A stretch of DNA of 64,000 nucleotides. Source: Lycocorax pyrrhopterus obiensis. Taxonomy: Eukaryota; Chordata; Aves; Passeriformes; Paradisaeidae. The stretch lies in contig JACSVZ010000041.1 of the NCBI GenBank assembly GCA_014706295.1, forward strand, positions 868,001 through 932,000. Direction: 5' to 3'. Of the stretch, positions 1 through 11,095 are shown piece by piece. A program made the translations under genes and the position numbers. Under the pieces are notes generated by a model. It had not been told where the DNA came from. It made no database searches and saw only the letters and a list, made by a program, of their open reading frames with translations. Position 1 is the first letter of the stretch. The number at the start of each line of letters is the position of its first letter.

Positions 1-1887
1 CAAAGCCATTCCACTTGTGAGAGAGAACACACCAGCCTCAGAGGGCAGCAGGGAAATCCCTTCTGACCCAGCACTTAGGAGCCCTTCCAGCCCCTGCACC
101 AGGCACAGAGACACCCCTGGGTCCCCCCTGCTGAAAACCAGCAGAGCTCCGGGTGGGCACTGCTGAGCCACTCCAATTTCTCAGCATCCAACAAAGAGCC
201 CTGGAGCCCTGCCCTGGGCACTGAGGGAACAGGAGAGGCCTCCAGGACCCTTCTCTGCAGCTGCTTCTACAATGAACTTGTTCCAGTGGTGATGCCAAAA
301 GGAGCTGGAGAGACTCCGGCATTCAAAACTTAGACAGGTTTGGAGACGGGGAGAGGGACTGGAAAAAAGATCCAGGTGATGGAGGCACCCAGCATGGACT
401 GGGTTTAAACAGAACTCAGACCACAACAGCTTCTGGAGGTTTTGTACAACCCTTCAGCTCCCAGTCACCACTGAGGTCAATTCGTAAGCGCAGCCCCTGG
501 GTGCTAAACTCCAGAGAGCCACTGGGATTTCACAGCAAAGAGAAATTTTCAAGATCCACGATGAAAATTAACAGCAAAGTTGATTCAATTTCTGCATAGT
601 TCTCCAGCTCCTTAAAAAACCACAGAAACACCAAAAAACCCCTCCAAAAAAAAAAAAAAAGAACAGTGTGTTTCTCCAAAACAGAGCCCTCCCCCTTCCA
701 TTCCCTCCCCTTTGGAAGCAGCTCTACCCTTGCTCCTCCCCAGGAGGGGTATAGCAGGTTCCAGCTCCAGAGGAACGTGGGAGACACAGCAGAAGTTATT
801 TCAGCCCCACCACACAAAATCACTCCCCACTTCGGCTGCAGGGAGAGCCCGGGGAGCGCCAGACACAGGAAAGTCTCCTCAGCCTCTGCCCTGTGGCCCC
901 ACACCAGGGCCCTGAGCACCCTCACTGCTCTCAGGTCAAAATGAAACCGTCACAGGCAAGAAACCGGCGGAACAAAGCTTGAAAAATCCCCAAAGGCTTT
1001 GAGCAAACACTTCCCCACATTGCTGCTGCTGCTGGAGCATCTCATTATTTGAGGTGAACACATGATTTCCAGAGCTGACTCAGGCTCTCGGCGCTGGGGC
1101 CGCCGCCTTTCCGAGCCCACCTGCAATCCACACCAAATTGTGGGGAGCCAGCACTAAAAACAGCAAGCCTGTGATTTTACACCCCCTTGCTGGGTTGTTT
1201 CCTGCTTTCTGCTCTGACCTTGATGCTTCTGTGGTCCCAGGCAGACGCAGCAAATGGAAAAACAACATCGCCCTTCTCCCCTGCAAAGCTGCTGCATCAC
1301 AGGAGAGGCGGCGAATTTTTATGCCTGGTGGCAAACACAGAACCCATAATCCCGAGTAAAAAGCGTTACCTGTGGCAAACAGGCTCCTGCAGCAGCTCAG
1401 GAACGCGTTCCCTCGGAGAAACTGGCAGGAATTTTCTTAAGGTCAAGCTCTGACTCCAGGAGGGACAACGGGAGATTTTCCAGGCTGCCAAGCAGTCGCC
1501 TTGGTGCTGCTCAGAGCAGTGGGAGCCTGTTCATTCGTCTCTCACTGCGTTTAAAACAGAAAATAATAAAAGAAAAAGAGAAAAAGGGCACATCCACAGA
1601 GCTCCAGTGCTCAGCCCTGCAGAAAGCAGTGACAATATCCAGGTTACAGCTCCTGCTAACCCCCCTCACATGCTGATTAGGGTTGGGGCAAGCACAACGA
1701 GCCCCAAGTGATTTGCATTTGGCAATTCCTCGTTATCCTCACCCAGCTGTGGATCCTTTACCCCCAGGGCAGCTGATTGTGCCCAGGTGGCCCTGGTGGA
1801 GCTCGGGTGTGACACAGTGGGGTCACTCTCGTCTCCCCCATGAAAAGGGACAGGATGAGCAGAAAGGGCCTCTAGGAAAAATTCCCT
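1..1887. other. GC-rich spacer, no gene recognised
   Basis: Mixed-composition DNA with short overlapping frames on both strands and no recognisable product. It holds a 15-nt poly-A run at 646-660, a short TGC run near 1020-1032, and an AP-1/MAF-like GCTGACTCAGG at 1074-1084. An A-rich patch near 1555-1590 has no clear identity. Confidence 0.5.
646..660. repeat. poly-A tract (15 nt)
   Basis: An uninterrupted run of 15 A. The upstream sequence is A-rich but shows no retrogene or LINE body, so it is called as a simple repeat rather than a retroposon tail. Confidence 0.8.
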
Positions 1888-2012
1888 CATGGAAAGGGTT
1901 GTCCATGGAGGACAGAGGGGTGTCCCCATCCCTGGAACTGCTCAAACAAGGCGAGGGTGTGGCCCTTGGGGCGGCGGTGGTGCTGGGTGGCCTTGGCTCT
2001 GTGCTCCCAGCC
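1888..2012 (+). mobile_element. CR1 LINE fragment, sense
   Basis: The segment contains the near-3' block of avian CR1. In order it shows GGAAAGGGTTGTCC, GTCCCCATCCCTGGA, CTCAAACAAGG, TGTGGCCCTTGGGG and GGTGGCCTTGG. The order places it on the plus strand, unlike every other CR1 fragment here. The terminal octamer repeats are missing or decayed, so it is truncated. It resembles, from memory, a passerine-type CR1. Confidence 0.65.
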
Positions 2013-2295
2013 CCTGCTGTGTTGCTGGCTGTGAGGAGGAGGTTGAACAGTCCCACCCCACCAGGATATCCTGGATTCAGGCCCTCAAGCATAAACCTGC
2101 TCCTACTTTGCTCCCCATGAGCTCCCAGGGAGGAAAAGCTCCTTTTGCTGGCCCGGGTTGAGCCCCTGGTTCCTATTCCCATCCCCACCCTCAGCCCTGG
2201 GCTCAGGGTGCTTTTATTAAATCCTGTTCCTCTGTGGGGCACTGAAAGCGACACCTGCCTAAGCCCAGCCTGGGGTGCCTGAAGGGGAGAGGAGA

Positions 2296-2460
2296 AGATG
2301 TTTCCTCAGCATTTATTGATATCAAAACACATATTTGTATTGCTGAGGCATTGGCTGTCGGGCTCTGAGCAGAAAATCACTCCTGATGCAATAAAACCTC
2401 GCAGCCTGTTCAGCTCCGCTAAAGCAGCCCCTGCCCAGCACTTAATTACCAGTTCCAGGC
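2296..2460. promoter_or_regulatory. candidate CNE
   Basis: AT-rich island between GC-rich flanks. It carries a perfect 10-bp palindrome TTGATATCAA at 2316-2325, which overlaps an ATTGAT core of the ONECUT type, and a TTAATTA homeodomain core in CTTAATTACC at 2441-2450. Regulatory function is inferred from composition and motifs only. Confidence 0.35.
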
Positions 2461-2624
2461 TGAGGAAACCAAACCAGCCTGATGGAAAAGGAGAACTTCC
2501 ATGGCACCCAGGGTCCTGCAGGGCAGGGATGGGACCTGGCCCTACCGTGTCCCTGAACACGCCGCTGGCAGGAGGAGAAGCCCCTTGTATGGCACAAAAA
2601 AATAATTTAAAAAACCTTCAGAAG

Positions 2625-2860
2625 GGTTGGGAGCATAAAAATTTCTGGCTCTGTCGTCTCTCTGTTTCTGCAAGCAGCAAAAGATCCATAATTCTCACAC
2701 TTAATGTAATTCCAAGGCATCTAAAGTGATTTACAGTCAGTTTACTCAATACTTTCAGCTTTATTTAATGTAACAGTTATGGCACATAAAAAGTTTATTG
2801 AAAATCCTTTGGGAGTATGATTGAGTAAGAAACAGTCATTGCTAATGCCATTACAAGGGC
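2625..2860. promoter_or_regulatory. candidate CNE
   Basis: AT-rich block with TTTATTTAATG, ACTTAATGTAATTCC and GATTGAGTAAG elements. It is followed directly by a GC-rich segment. The sharp compositional change and homeodomain-like cores suggest a conserved regulatory element; no sequence comparison was possible. Confidence 0.4.
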
Positions 2861-2929
2861 TGAAGAGAAGGATCCCAGCACGTTCCCTCGGTGACCCCTC
2901 CGGCTCTGTGATCCGGGGTCACCCCAGGA

Positions 2930-2953
2930 GGGGACGGGGCCGCCCCGGGAGGG
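2930..2953 (+). other. G-quadruplex motif
   Basis: Four G-runs (2930-2933, 2936-2939, 2947-2949, 2951-2953) with loops of 2, 7 and 1 nt satisfy the usual G3+N1-7 quadruplex pattern. It lies in a short CpG-containing GC-rich patch just after the preceding AT-rich island. Confidence 0.55.
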
Positions 2954-3214
2954 ACCTCGGGCACAGCCTGGGCTCTGCTGTCCTCGCCAGTGGGGTGGGA
3001 GGGAGAGCACAGGAACTTCTGGGAAGCTGAGGGGCGAGGAATTTCCCTCCTGCCAAACTCACTCGTTTGAGCAGATATTTATTTCCGTATTTCCACGCAC
3101 GAGCAGAGCTGAGCCTCTCTCAGAGCAGAGGAGCTGTTTTGGGTGGGATTGGGATGGAATAGGGTTGCAGGAGGCTGGAAGTGCGTGGATTGTCCCCAGC
3201 TCAGCTTCCCTCTC

Positions 3215-3440
3215 TGGCTCTTCCAGCATCTCCAGGATGTTAAACTTGTCCCCAAATGTGAAATTGCAGAAGATGTTGATTTGCCTTCACAGTTAACAAC
3301 CATTACTTTTACCATCATTGCAGCAGTAACTCCACTTTAATAATTGCCAGCACTGGTAGTGAGAACATCCACAGTGGTGAGCAGCTCTCAACATCAATTT
3401 TTGTTGGATATTCTTGCAGTGCCGGCAGCCCACCAAGGCT
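3215..3440. promoter_or_regulatory. candidate CNE
   Basis: Moderately AT-rich block with TTAATAATTGCC and repeated CATT/TTACT elements. A pyrimidine tract ending in CCAG precedes a plus-strand frame of about 38 codons that closes near 3340. That could be read as an exon, but no donor site follows, so a non-coding element is preferred. Confidence 0.3.
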
Positions 3441-3909
3441 GCCTGGAACAACAGAAGATTCACATTTATCTTAAGAGGTGAGAAAATGAACAAAATCTCT
3501 GTTCCTGTCACTTTGGCAGCACCCACAGGGTCCGGCAAGAGGCCAAACCCAGTCTGTCCACGGGGATAAACAAACCAGGCCACAACCCCTTGGGGGGGAC
3601 GCTGGAGAGAGCTCCCAGCTCCTCCATCCCTGCTGCCAGCCTGGGTGAGGGCTTGGAAGGGGGACTTCAGCCTGGCTGGTGCCCAGGTGTGGGGGTTCCA
3701 CCCACCCAGGTGCCCCCGCTGGGGTCCCAGGAGATGTGGGCACAAAGCTCCTTTCCCTTCCCGCCCCCTGGGACACCTCCAGGGCCTCTTTCCTCAGCCC
3801 TGCTTCCCCACAGAACCCCCCTGTGTCCTGCAGGGCTCAGAGGTGGAAGGGGTGCCACGGGAAGGTGGGAAGAGCCAGCCCAAACCAGCGCAAGAAGAAA
3901 AGATCCGAG

Positions 3910-4175
3910 TGCCCCGAGTAAACGGGATAAACAGAGAGTGAAGGAAAAACATGTTCCACATGTGCATGTTCCATAACCAGAAAAAGGTTACATTTTTCAG
4001 ATAAGATGGATGATGGATTGTTTAGCTGTATTTGTCAATCAAGTATTAAGACTTGCAGAATTAAAATCAGAGCAGTTCAGAGATGGGTTCCAAGCTCTCC
4101 AAAACATCAGGTTTGGCATTTCAATAGCTCTCAAGCTATCAACTCTAGACACACAAACAGAGAGATGGATGGGTG
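3910..4175. promoter_or_regulatory. candidate CNE with p53-family-like site
   Basis: AT-rich block. It contains AAACATGTTC at 3947-3956, a perfect match to the p53-family half-site RRRCWWGYYY, then a 5-bp spacer and GTGCATGTTC at 3962-3971, which has one mismatch. Further in is TGTCAATCAA at 4033-4042, of the PBX/MEIS type. The plus-strand frame crossing it runs on through a poly-T tract, so it is not taken as coding. Confidence 0.4.
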
Positions 4176-4212
4176 ATTTGGAGAAGAGATGGAGACATTC
4201 TTTCAAGAGGAA

Positions 4213-4234
4213 TTTTTTTTTTTTTCCTTTTTTT
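4213..4234. repeat. poly-T tract
   Basis: T13, CC, T7. It is a simple repeat that a spurious 232-codon plus-strand frame (4010-4708) reads as a run of phenylalanines. Confidence 0.8.
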
Positions 4235-4614
4235 CCAAGAGATGATTTGCTTGTGCCAAGAATTCAGCCTGGGGAAAAGTCCAAATGCAGCATTTCCTCT
4301 CGTGAAGCTGGGGCTTGGCCCAAACCGAGCTCTGGCTCGGCAGCCCCGCTCTCAGCAGGGACAGGACAGGGACGTGGAGCCTCCAGCCCAGCAGGGATGG
4401 GCACGGCCAGGGGCACGGACACTCCGGGCTGTGCCCAGGAAAGCACCTGCAGGTGCCCAGAGGGTGATGGGGGCACAAAGGCAGGATCTGGGGCTGGAGC
4501 TGGCAGGAGAGGCTCCACCAAGCCCGCTGCTGTTAGACAGAAATTCCTAGAAACAGACGCAGCAAATTCAGAGCTTCGGAGGCAGTTGTGGAGTTCGGGG
4601 TCTGCTGGGAGCAG

Positions 4615-4815
4615 CCTGTGTAGCTTATGGATTAATGTGCTATTATTACATTACTCTTTAAGCTTCAAAGGTCTGCCAGGAAACCTAAGCCCACCATCTA
4701 TTGAATGACATTTTAAGAACAAATAATACATTAATATATTTAATTTGAGAATAAACACATACATTATAGGAAGGGATTTTGTCTATGCTGATAAGTCAGT
4801 GCCTGACCTTTCTGC
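4615..4815. promoter_or_regulatory. candidate CNE
   Basis: Strongly AT-rich island with GGATTAATGTGC, ATTATTACATTACTC, ATACATTAATATATTTAATTTG and CTGATAAG (a GATA core). It follows a GC-rich spacer (4260-4600) in which no feature was seen. Confidence 0.4.
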
Positions 4816-4919
4816 TGCAATCCCTGGGTGCCGAGCCAGGGCCTCTCCCTGGAAGCTCAGCCCCAGCTCTGCTCCTGCGGCTCCGAACCGCGGCCACCGC
4901 CTCTGGAAGCGGCAGCTCA

Positions 4920-5045
4920 GCCCTAATTATCCCTTCGACACTAATCTGCAGCTACACTAAATCTTGTTGCCTCAAATTAGTTAATCAATTAAGTGTCAAA
5001 CCACAAAATGTTACTGATTGTGGCCTGAATTTATTGCCTTGGCAC
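4920..5045. promoter_or_regulatory. candidate CNE
   Basis: A cluster of homeodomain cores: CTAATTAT at 4923-4930, AAATTAGTTAATCAATTAAG near 4974-4993, and ACCACAAAATG (RUNX-like) just after. A GC-rich spacer with no recognised feature follows to about 5450. Confidence 0.4.
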
Positions 5046-5454
5046 ACAGTTCCATCTGCTGCTTCCCGCCTGGGCTGGAGAACTTTGGGGCAGGAGCTGC
5101 CCCAGACCTTCAGGGAAGGGTTCATGGAAAGGAATGGGCTGGAAGAGGAAAGTCCTGCTCCCAAGGGGGAGTAACCCCTCAACTGGGCTATACCGGGGGC
5201 AGGGTTTGGGGGTCCTGGTGGGCACCAAGCTGAGCCAGCGGCGTGTCCTGGGCACCTGGGCTGTGCCAGGCAGGGCAGACGGGACCCTTCCCTCAGAGCT
5301 GTGTCCTGCTCTGGGCTCGCCCTCACATGAACGGGCTGGACAGAGTCCAAGGAAGGACCCTGGAGATGACGAACCCCAAGCCTGGAGCCCCAGCCCCTGC
5401 AGGCTCCACCTGGGTCTGACAATTCCACAAGTCAGAAAGTCCCATTGCTTGCAC

Positions 5455-5845
5455 AGATTAGCTTGGAACATTGTAGGAGATGATCAATGTTGCTGAAAGG
5501 CTTTTCAGCTCCAGAGAGGGTTTTTCTTTTTTAGAATTTCGACAAAAAGATAAAACCGATAACTGCAACATTTAGGTTTTTCAAAAGTCGTGAAAATATT
5601 CAGCTTTGGAAAACATTTCTGGTCAAAAAATAAAATAGTCTGCTTTCTTGGAGACAGTTTCAAAAATAAATGTCAGCCTTTTAAGTGTGTATTTGAAAGA
5701 GGAAAGTTTTTTAGAAAGAGGTTTTTGGGTTTGTTTGTTGTTCTCGAAAAACAACAACCACTTTTCAACAGAAATTTCAGTTCTCAGGGAAAAGCTATTT
5801 TTCATTCAAATGATGTTTGGGAGAAAAATGTTCACCCAGCTCTGC
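5455..5845. promoter_or_regulatory. AT-rich island, possible CNE
   Basis: A long A/T-rich block with repeated GAAAA and TTTTC words. The repeated words could mean an old decayed repeat rather than a constrained element. No family was recognised. Frames here are low-complexity F/K/N-rich and are not taken as coding. Confidence 0.25.
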
Positions 5846-6034
5846 TCCCTGGGGCTCCTGTGAGCACGAGCGCTGTGGCCAGGGGTTCTCCTGTCCCCGT
5901 GTCCAGCTCTGGGGCCAAAGACAAGGGACAAAGGTGCGTGTGGAGCTCTCAGGGTGAGAGATGACGCTGGGCCAGCGATGCCACCCGGGGAGCAGGGGAA
6001 GCTCCCGCTCCTCCCACTGCCACCTTGCCCTCCT

Positions 6035-6560
6035 AGGAGCAGTTAAAAATGCAAATCCAGAGGCCAGACTTTGGGAGAGGCAGCTGGAGCGGTGGGGGAA
6101 AAATTGCCAAAGCCAGGTTTATTGATCCCCGGTCGAGATTGATGGCACAATAAGAGCAGGAGGCGAAGAGTGATTTTGCTTTTGAAAACGTTGATGAATA
6201 AGCACTCAGGGGCAACAAATAGCTGGACTCCCCGGATGATGGACGGCGGCAGCAGAACAAGATGCATTTTTATAAATGGGTGAAAGGAGAGGAGGACTTA
6301 TTAAAAAAAATGAATGACCACACGTGGCAGGGATATGCCACTGGGGAGAAGCCAGCCATTGATTTATGTGCACTACTGGCATTTGAAAATTCAATAATAA
6401 CATTGACAAATGAGAGGCAAAGCTGGCCAGAGGACAGCAGAGAACTTGGAGTGGAGAAAGAAAATGCCAAGGTCAGGATGAAGGAACAGAAAAACATGCT
6501 TATGTTGGAAAGGTTTTGCGTTAACTCATCTATATAAAGACATTAAGAAAAATCACTCCG
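6035..6560. promoter_or_regulatory. candidate CNE with octamer motif
   Basis: Long AT-leaning block beginning with a perfect POU octamer ATGCAAAT at 6049-6056. It continues with GTTTATTGATCC, TTATTAAAAAAAATG, CACACGTGGC (an E-box) and AATTCAATAATAACATTGACAAATG. A plus-strand frame of 91 codons (6262-6537) covers part of it but has no recognisable domain. Confidence 0.4.
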
Positions 6561-8094
6561 GGATCAGAGCTCACCCTCCTGACTGTGGCACGGCCGGGGG
6601 AGCAGCAGACGGAGGAGTTGTGGCACCCAGTGGAGCTCTGTGGGGATATCTCCTGGCTGGCACGGGCAGCAGGGATCACCGGACCTGCCCCTGCTGCTGC
6701 TGATAAGATGCTGATAAGCTGCTGCCTGGTTCTGCCTGGCACCCCTCAAATGAAACTCCTGCGCGTTTCGAGAGCTGTTGCAGGATGTTGTTCCTGGCGA
6801 GCTGAGGGCACAGCCCAGCCCCGAGAGCTTTGTCTCCCCTGTCCCTGTCCAGGGAAGGGCGGTAGGAAAGCTGCAGCCACCCCTTCTGAGCCGCAGATCC
6901 CTGGCCCGTGGACAAAGCACTAATTGAGCTCATCAGAGCCGTCCCTGGCTCCCTCTTGGATAATCCCTCGTCCTCAGCAGCCTGTGGAATGTAGCGTGGC
7001 ACAAAATGTTACCTTAACATTTGATCTGCTTCATAATCCCCATTCCCTCCGTGCCGTCCCCTGGCTCGGTGACAAAGGGCACCGCAGAGGGGGCAGTGAG
7101 AGCTCCGGGGCTGGCAGCGCTGTCCGGGCTCTCTCTGCTCCCTCCGGGCTTGTTCTCCTCTGTGCGGGTGCCTTTCCTGAGCGCTGGGAGCTCAGGGATG
7201 TGCATGGATAACTCTGTGCTCTGCTGTGCCCTGCTCAGCCCGGGGGCACCGGGGGCTCTGTGCCCAGCCCTGGCACAGCTCCCGAGGGCAGGGAAGGGCT
7301 GAGGGCCCAGCTCTGACCCCTGCGAACACCCAGGGATTGGTGCTCGGTGGTTTGGAGCTCCTGGAGGGAGGGGACAGCTCCTCCCTGGGGCTCAGCGCAA
7401 GAGTTTGCTGCTGAATGGAGCAAAGGCTTTACTCAAAGGGTGCCTCAGCGTGGAGTTTTAGGACAATTTCCGCCCCAGAATGGCTGAACTGAGCTGGGAG
7501 CAGTTCAAGCCCTCAAAACAGGACTCGAGATATCGTGGCTGGGTTTTTCCCCCTGCCTTTTTACCAAACAATTAATTTCCATCCTCAGCAAAGCAGCTGA
7601 ATCTCCTGCTCGTGGTGCTTTTCTGAGTCCTCCAGCCTGGCAAATCTCCCTGCCAGAGCCAGATTAGTTCTCGGTATTGTCTAATATCCTGTCAGTCAGC
7701 AGCTGATGCGCAGCTCTGGCCTGTGTATTTTGGGATGTGTCCCTAAACAAGCCCCAAGCCAACAAATCCTTCAGTACCAGGCAGAGCCATCCCTTGGATG
7801 CTCTTTGCTCCAGCCAGAGCCATCTTCGGCCAGGTGATTTTGGGGAGATTCCGAAAAGTGGGGCCAAACTGCTCGGCTCTGTGGGAGGTGGATGCAGACA
7901 AACCCCGTTCTTTTGTGCTGCCCTGGCAGAAGTGTCTACAGAAGGATTAAACATAATCTCATTAAAATTACAGTGCTGAGGATGGAGTTTGTGGTTCTGT
8001 TAGATGTTCTCTATATTTAGATTCCGTGTTGCTGTTGCCACTCAGCTCCTCTACTCCCAGAGTTGGTACCCGTGGCAATAGTGAGGTGCTCACG
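6560..8094. other. GC-rich spacer, no gene recognised
   Basis: GC-rich DNA with many short overlapping frames on both strands. The one notable site is a paired GATA motif at 6701-6718. A small AT-richer patch at 7980-8060 lacks clustered motifs. Confidence 0.45.
6701..6718 (+). promoter_or_regulatory. tandem GATA motifs
   Basis: TGATAAG occurs at 6701-6707 and again at 6712-6718, starts 11 bp apart, about one helical turn. Tandem GATA sites on one DNA face are typical of GATA-factor response elements. Chance occurrence is possible. Confidence 0.35.
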
Positions 8095-8724
8095 CAGTGC
8101 TCAGTGTGTAAAAACTCTGAAAATAAACAATATCACCTTGAATTTCCTTAATCTGAGGAGCTCAAAGCAGCTTATGTAGGTAAAGTATCTCTCTGGGAAG
8201 GTAGAGGGGATTTTTTGGATTCCCCCAGGTTTTATAGTGAGTCTGTGGATGAGAAGAGACTGAAACCCTTGCAGAGCAGCCTGGAGCCCCTCCCAGGTCC
8301 TGGAAGATTCATCTTTACCCCTCTGAAAGCCTCTCAGTAAGAGTTTTACACGAGCAATTAAGGCTGGCAAGGAGGCCCTAACTCTCTCTGGGTACTGCAA
8401 AAACCCTCTGCTCGAGTTTGACAGAACTGAAATAATTAATGAGGGAGAGGTTGAGGAGCTGATAAAATCTGTGCGAGCCCACCCCTCTGGCTGGGGGGGG
8501 AGCACAGTGCTCCGAGCTGTGTCAGCAACAGGGTTTTGCAATCCAATTTGAGGCAGTGCAGCTGAGGACAGCATTAATTTGGAGTTTGGAGCCAGAACTG
8601 CGTAACCCCATCAACAGCCGGTGCGGTTCTGCCGCGGGAGCCTCGTGAGCAGCCACCGCGGGCCCGGCCCGGCATCGAACCCCCTCTGCCCCCCCAAGGG
8701 TGGGAGCAGCTCCTCAGCATCACT
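8095..8724. other. mixed spacer, no gene recognised
   Basis: AT-moderate at 8095-8180, then mixed sequence with a minus-strand frame of 157 codons (8101-8574) that has no recognised domain. A small CpG cluster occurs at about 8620-8690. Confidence 0.4.
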
Positions 8725-8965
8725 CCAGAGCCCATTAAACCAAAAGTAAGATACCTCCAATCATTATTACTCATTTTTATGGCCACGTTGTTCACAAATG
8801 ACTGAATTTAGCTGTCAGATGTATAGAAAAGAAAAATAAAACCCAAGCAGCAGCCATCTGCGCCCCAGAAAGGTTTGTGTTTCCCTGGTTGTTTATGGCA
8901 TGAGGTCCCAGCTCCTTTGTTCCCCCCCAGGTTTGTTATTGTGTGGGAAACGAGTGGCTTTTGCT
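8725..8965. promoter_or_regulatory. candidate CNE
   Basis: AT-rich island with CCATTAAACC, CAATCATTATTACTC, AATTTAGCTGTCAGATG (MEIS/TGIF-type CTGTCA at 8812-8817) and GTTGTTTATGG (FOX-like). Sharp GC-rich edge on the left. Confidence 0.45.
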
Positions 8966-9424
8966 TCCCCGTCTAAAAGGCTTTTGCATTCTCTCTCCAG
9001 CGCACACTCGCTCTCTCCCTATGTGTATTTTTAGTCCATATATCTGGAATTGACACACGGAACTGTGTTTGTTTCACTGGTTCTGTCTCTCTGATGGTTC
9101 TCCTCGCAGGGTTATTTACTCTGCTCCCAGGCAGCGCTCGGTTCCATCAATCCCTGGCAGCTCCGAGGTTCCCCGCCCCACCTCAGGGTGAGGGAAACGA
9201 GCAGGGGGAGCTCAAACCTTGCCTGGGCTCAGCTCAGGGGTGTTTGGTGGGGCTCAGCTCCTTTGGGTCGGGTCCTCACCTGGTCCCGCCCGGGGTCCCT
9301 CCCTGGGAGCACCCACAGCATCCCACAGCTGAGGATTTATCCCGGACCAGGGCTGGCATTTCCAGGAGTTCTTTGTGACCAGAGAGAGGATTCCACTCTC
9401 TGAACCATCCACCTCGAGGCACCT

Positions 9425-9660
9425 TAGCAGCCACTTGATTTCCCAGCAGCTCAGTGACTGTGCTCAGAAACTTGGGCCCTTTCCGGGCCTCTCTTAAGCA
9501 GAGTGTCCCAAATCCAGTGGCCACTTAAGAAAATCTTGGCCAAAAGGCATCAAGAACGAGGCACAGTTGATACAAGTAAGCGTTCCACTCCATCAGACCA
9601 TGTAAACACATATTTAGCTCTAAGTGGATAAATAATCCCTCTGAAAGCCACCCACATCGA
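9425..9660. promoter_or_regulatory. candidate CNE with three NKX2-type sites
   Basis: CCACTTGA at 9431-9438, CCACTTAA at 9521-9528 and TAAGTGG at 9621-9627 (the reverse complement of CCACTTA) all fit the NKX2 consensus. TGTAAACA, a perfect FOX site, is at 9601-9608. The clustering within about 200 bp is suggestive. Confidence 0.4.
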
Positions 9661-10167
9661 GCACTCCTCGAGACCTGGAGCTGGGTTTCGGGTGAGCGTC
9701 GCATTTTTCCTCCTTCCAGCTCCCCGAGGGGAAGTGCAAGCACGAGTTAAAACCCCCGTGCCCGCCTCCACGTTCACCCCTGGCCTGAGCTCACCTGGGA
9801 GGTAAATCTGCTGAGGCTCCTCGGGCCCAGCAACAAACGCTGCCCCAGAGAGACCCCGATGGAACCAGAGCAGGTGGGCCCCGGGCTGCTGGAGACGCTG
9901 CAGGAGAAGGGAAGGGGACATAAAGGGCAGCCATGGACCAAGGAGGATGGAGCCAGCTCTGGACACATCTATGAGCTCCTGCTCCACAGCACGAGGGTGT
10001 CTGGCGTGCCCCAGCCTCAGGGGTCAGTGCTTTGTGGGAACCTCCAGCAGGGATTTACACAGCTCCCACCTCCCTCCCCTCTCTCCATCTCCCAGCCCTG
10101 TTCCACCTCCTGGAGCAGGGCGGGCAGCACAGCAGGGCCACCACTGAACTGTGCTTTGGAGCTGCCA
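9660..10167. other. GC-rich spacer, no gene recognised
   Basis: GC-rich sequence with overlapping short frames on both strands. Nothing was recognised apart from the CR1 remnant that follows. Confidence 0.45.
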
Positions 10168-10245
10168 GGAATCGGAGGATCCTGGGATGGTTCTGGTTAG
10201 AGATCATCCAGTTCCAATCCCAATCCCACCTTCCACTAGAAGGAG
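10168..10245 (-). mobile_element. CR1 LINE 3' fragment, strongly decayed
   Basis: GGGATGGTTCTGG, then AGATCATCCAGTTCCAATCCC and TTCCACTAGA, follow in order the antisense 3' end of avian CR1. An internal deletion removes the usual GGAAGGGACCTTAA block. The order places the element on the minus strand. Confidence 0.5.
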
Positions 10246-10669
10246 ACACAGGACAGCCACAGTCCCGGCCTCCAGCAGCCAGCATTGCCCTGTCTTGGGG
10301 AGGTTCTGGTGGTCCTTCCACAGAACACCACCTGCCCCTGAGGGACCTGTGCCCTCGGAGGTTCTGTGGCCCAGGAGAGCATCCCCTGCCCCGCAGAGGG
10401 CACAGGGAGGGGAACAGGGGCTTTGGGACAGGTAAAAATCAATCCACCACCAGTCAGGAGGGCTGAGCAGGAGCAGGGATGTCACCGGCACACGGGCACG
10501 GTGTCACCGGCGACACCAGAAGACACGAGGGGCTGTCCCTGCTCTCACCCCGGGCTGGGGGCAGCCTGTGGCCGGCAGCGACGGGAGTGAGAAATCCCAA
10601 GGAAAGCGAGGGAGGAAATGAATTCCAGGCTAGTGGCTCGGGCAGGGGGAGGAAGGGTGGAACGAGCGT
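10246..10669. other. GC-rich spacer, no gene recognised
   Basis: GC-rich, with several overlapping frames in both directions. No repeat or motif cluster was recognised. Confidence 0.4.
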
Positions 10670-11095
10670 CTCTCTTTTCAAGGCAGCTGGGCTTATTTTA
10701 ATGGGCAAGGTCAGCAGAGAAATGACCAGGAAGAGAAATCGCTGCCATTACAAATCAGCCGCGATCTTGTATCAATTATTCCCGGCGCAGTTCCCTGCCT
10801 TGGGCTCAGGCAAACACGGCCTAATCAGTTTTACATCTACGTTTAATTTTATTGGAAAGAGGAGCCAGCAATGCATCATGGGGCTGCTGCGTGACATGAA
10901 AGGTGACCCCTGCCAACTTAATGACACAATACATAACCCTTAATGAAGTCACTATCTTGTCCTTTTTTTGCTGTCTCAGCCTGATGATTTATGATGGCAT
11001 CATTTTGCTTTGCCCTCTTTTCATTTCAGCTTGACAAAGTGGATGAAACAATTATCTTCGTTATCATCCGGAGCAGGAGAAATGTGATAGTTGAG
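10670..11095. promoter_or_regulatory. candidate CNE, strong
   Basis: About 420 bp of AT-rich complex sequence: GGCTTATTTTAATGGGC, ATCAATTATTCCC, GCCTAATCAGTTTTAC, GCAATGCATCATG (ATGCAT at 10871-10876), GACACAATACATAACCC and GATGATTTATGATGGCATC. It has no simple repeat and a texture like that of ultraconserved enhancers. A possible splice acceptor ends at 11029 (see findings). Confidence 0.5.

Noticed and set aside
3200..3340. Possible exon after a pyrimidine tract and CCAG
   Set aside because: The open frame is about 38 codons and no donor site follows.
4010..4708. 232-codon plus-strand frame
   Set aside because: It reads through a poly-T tract as polyphenylalanine and spans a CNE-like block and a GC-rich spacer. 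No domain.
6262..6537. 91-codon plus-strand frame with a charged, protein-like composition
   Set aside because: It lies inside a motif-rich AT block, has no recognised family and no splice borders.
8620..8690. GC-rich stretch with a GCATCGAACCCCC word, resembling a tRNA T-arm
   Set aside because: No matching D-arm, anticodon stem or acceptor pairing could be found.
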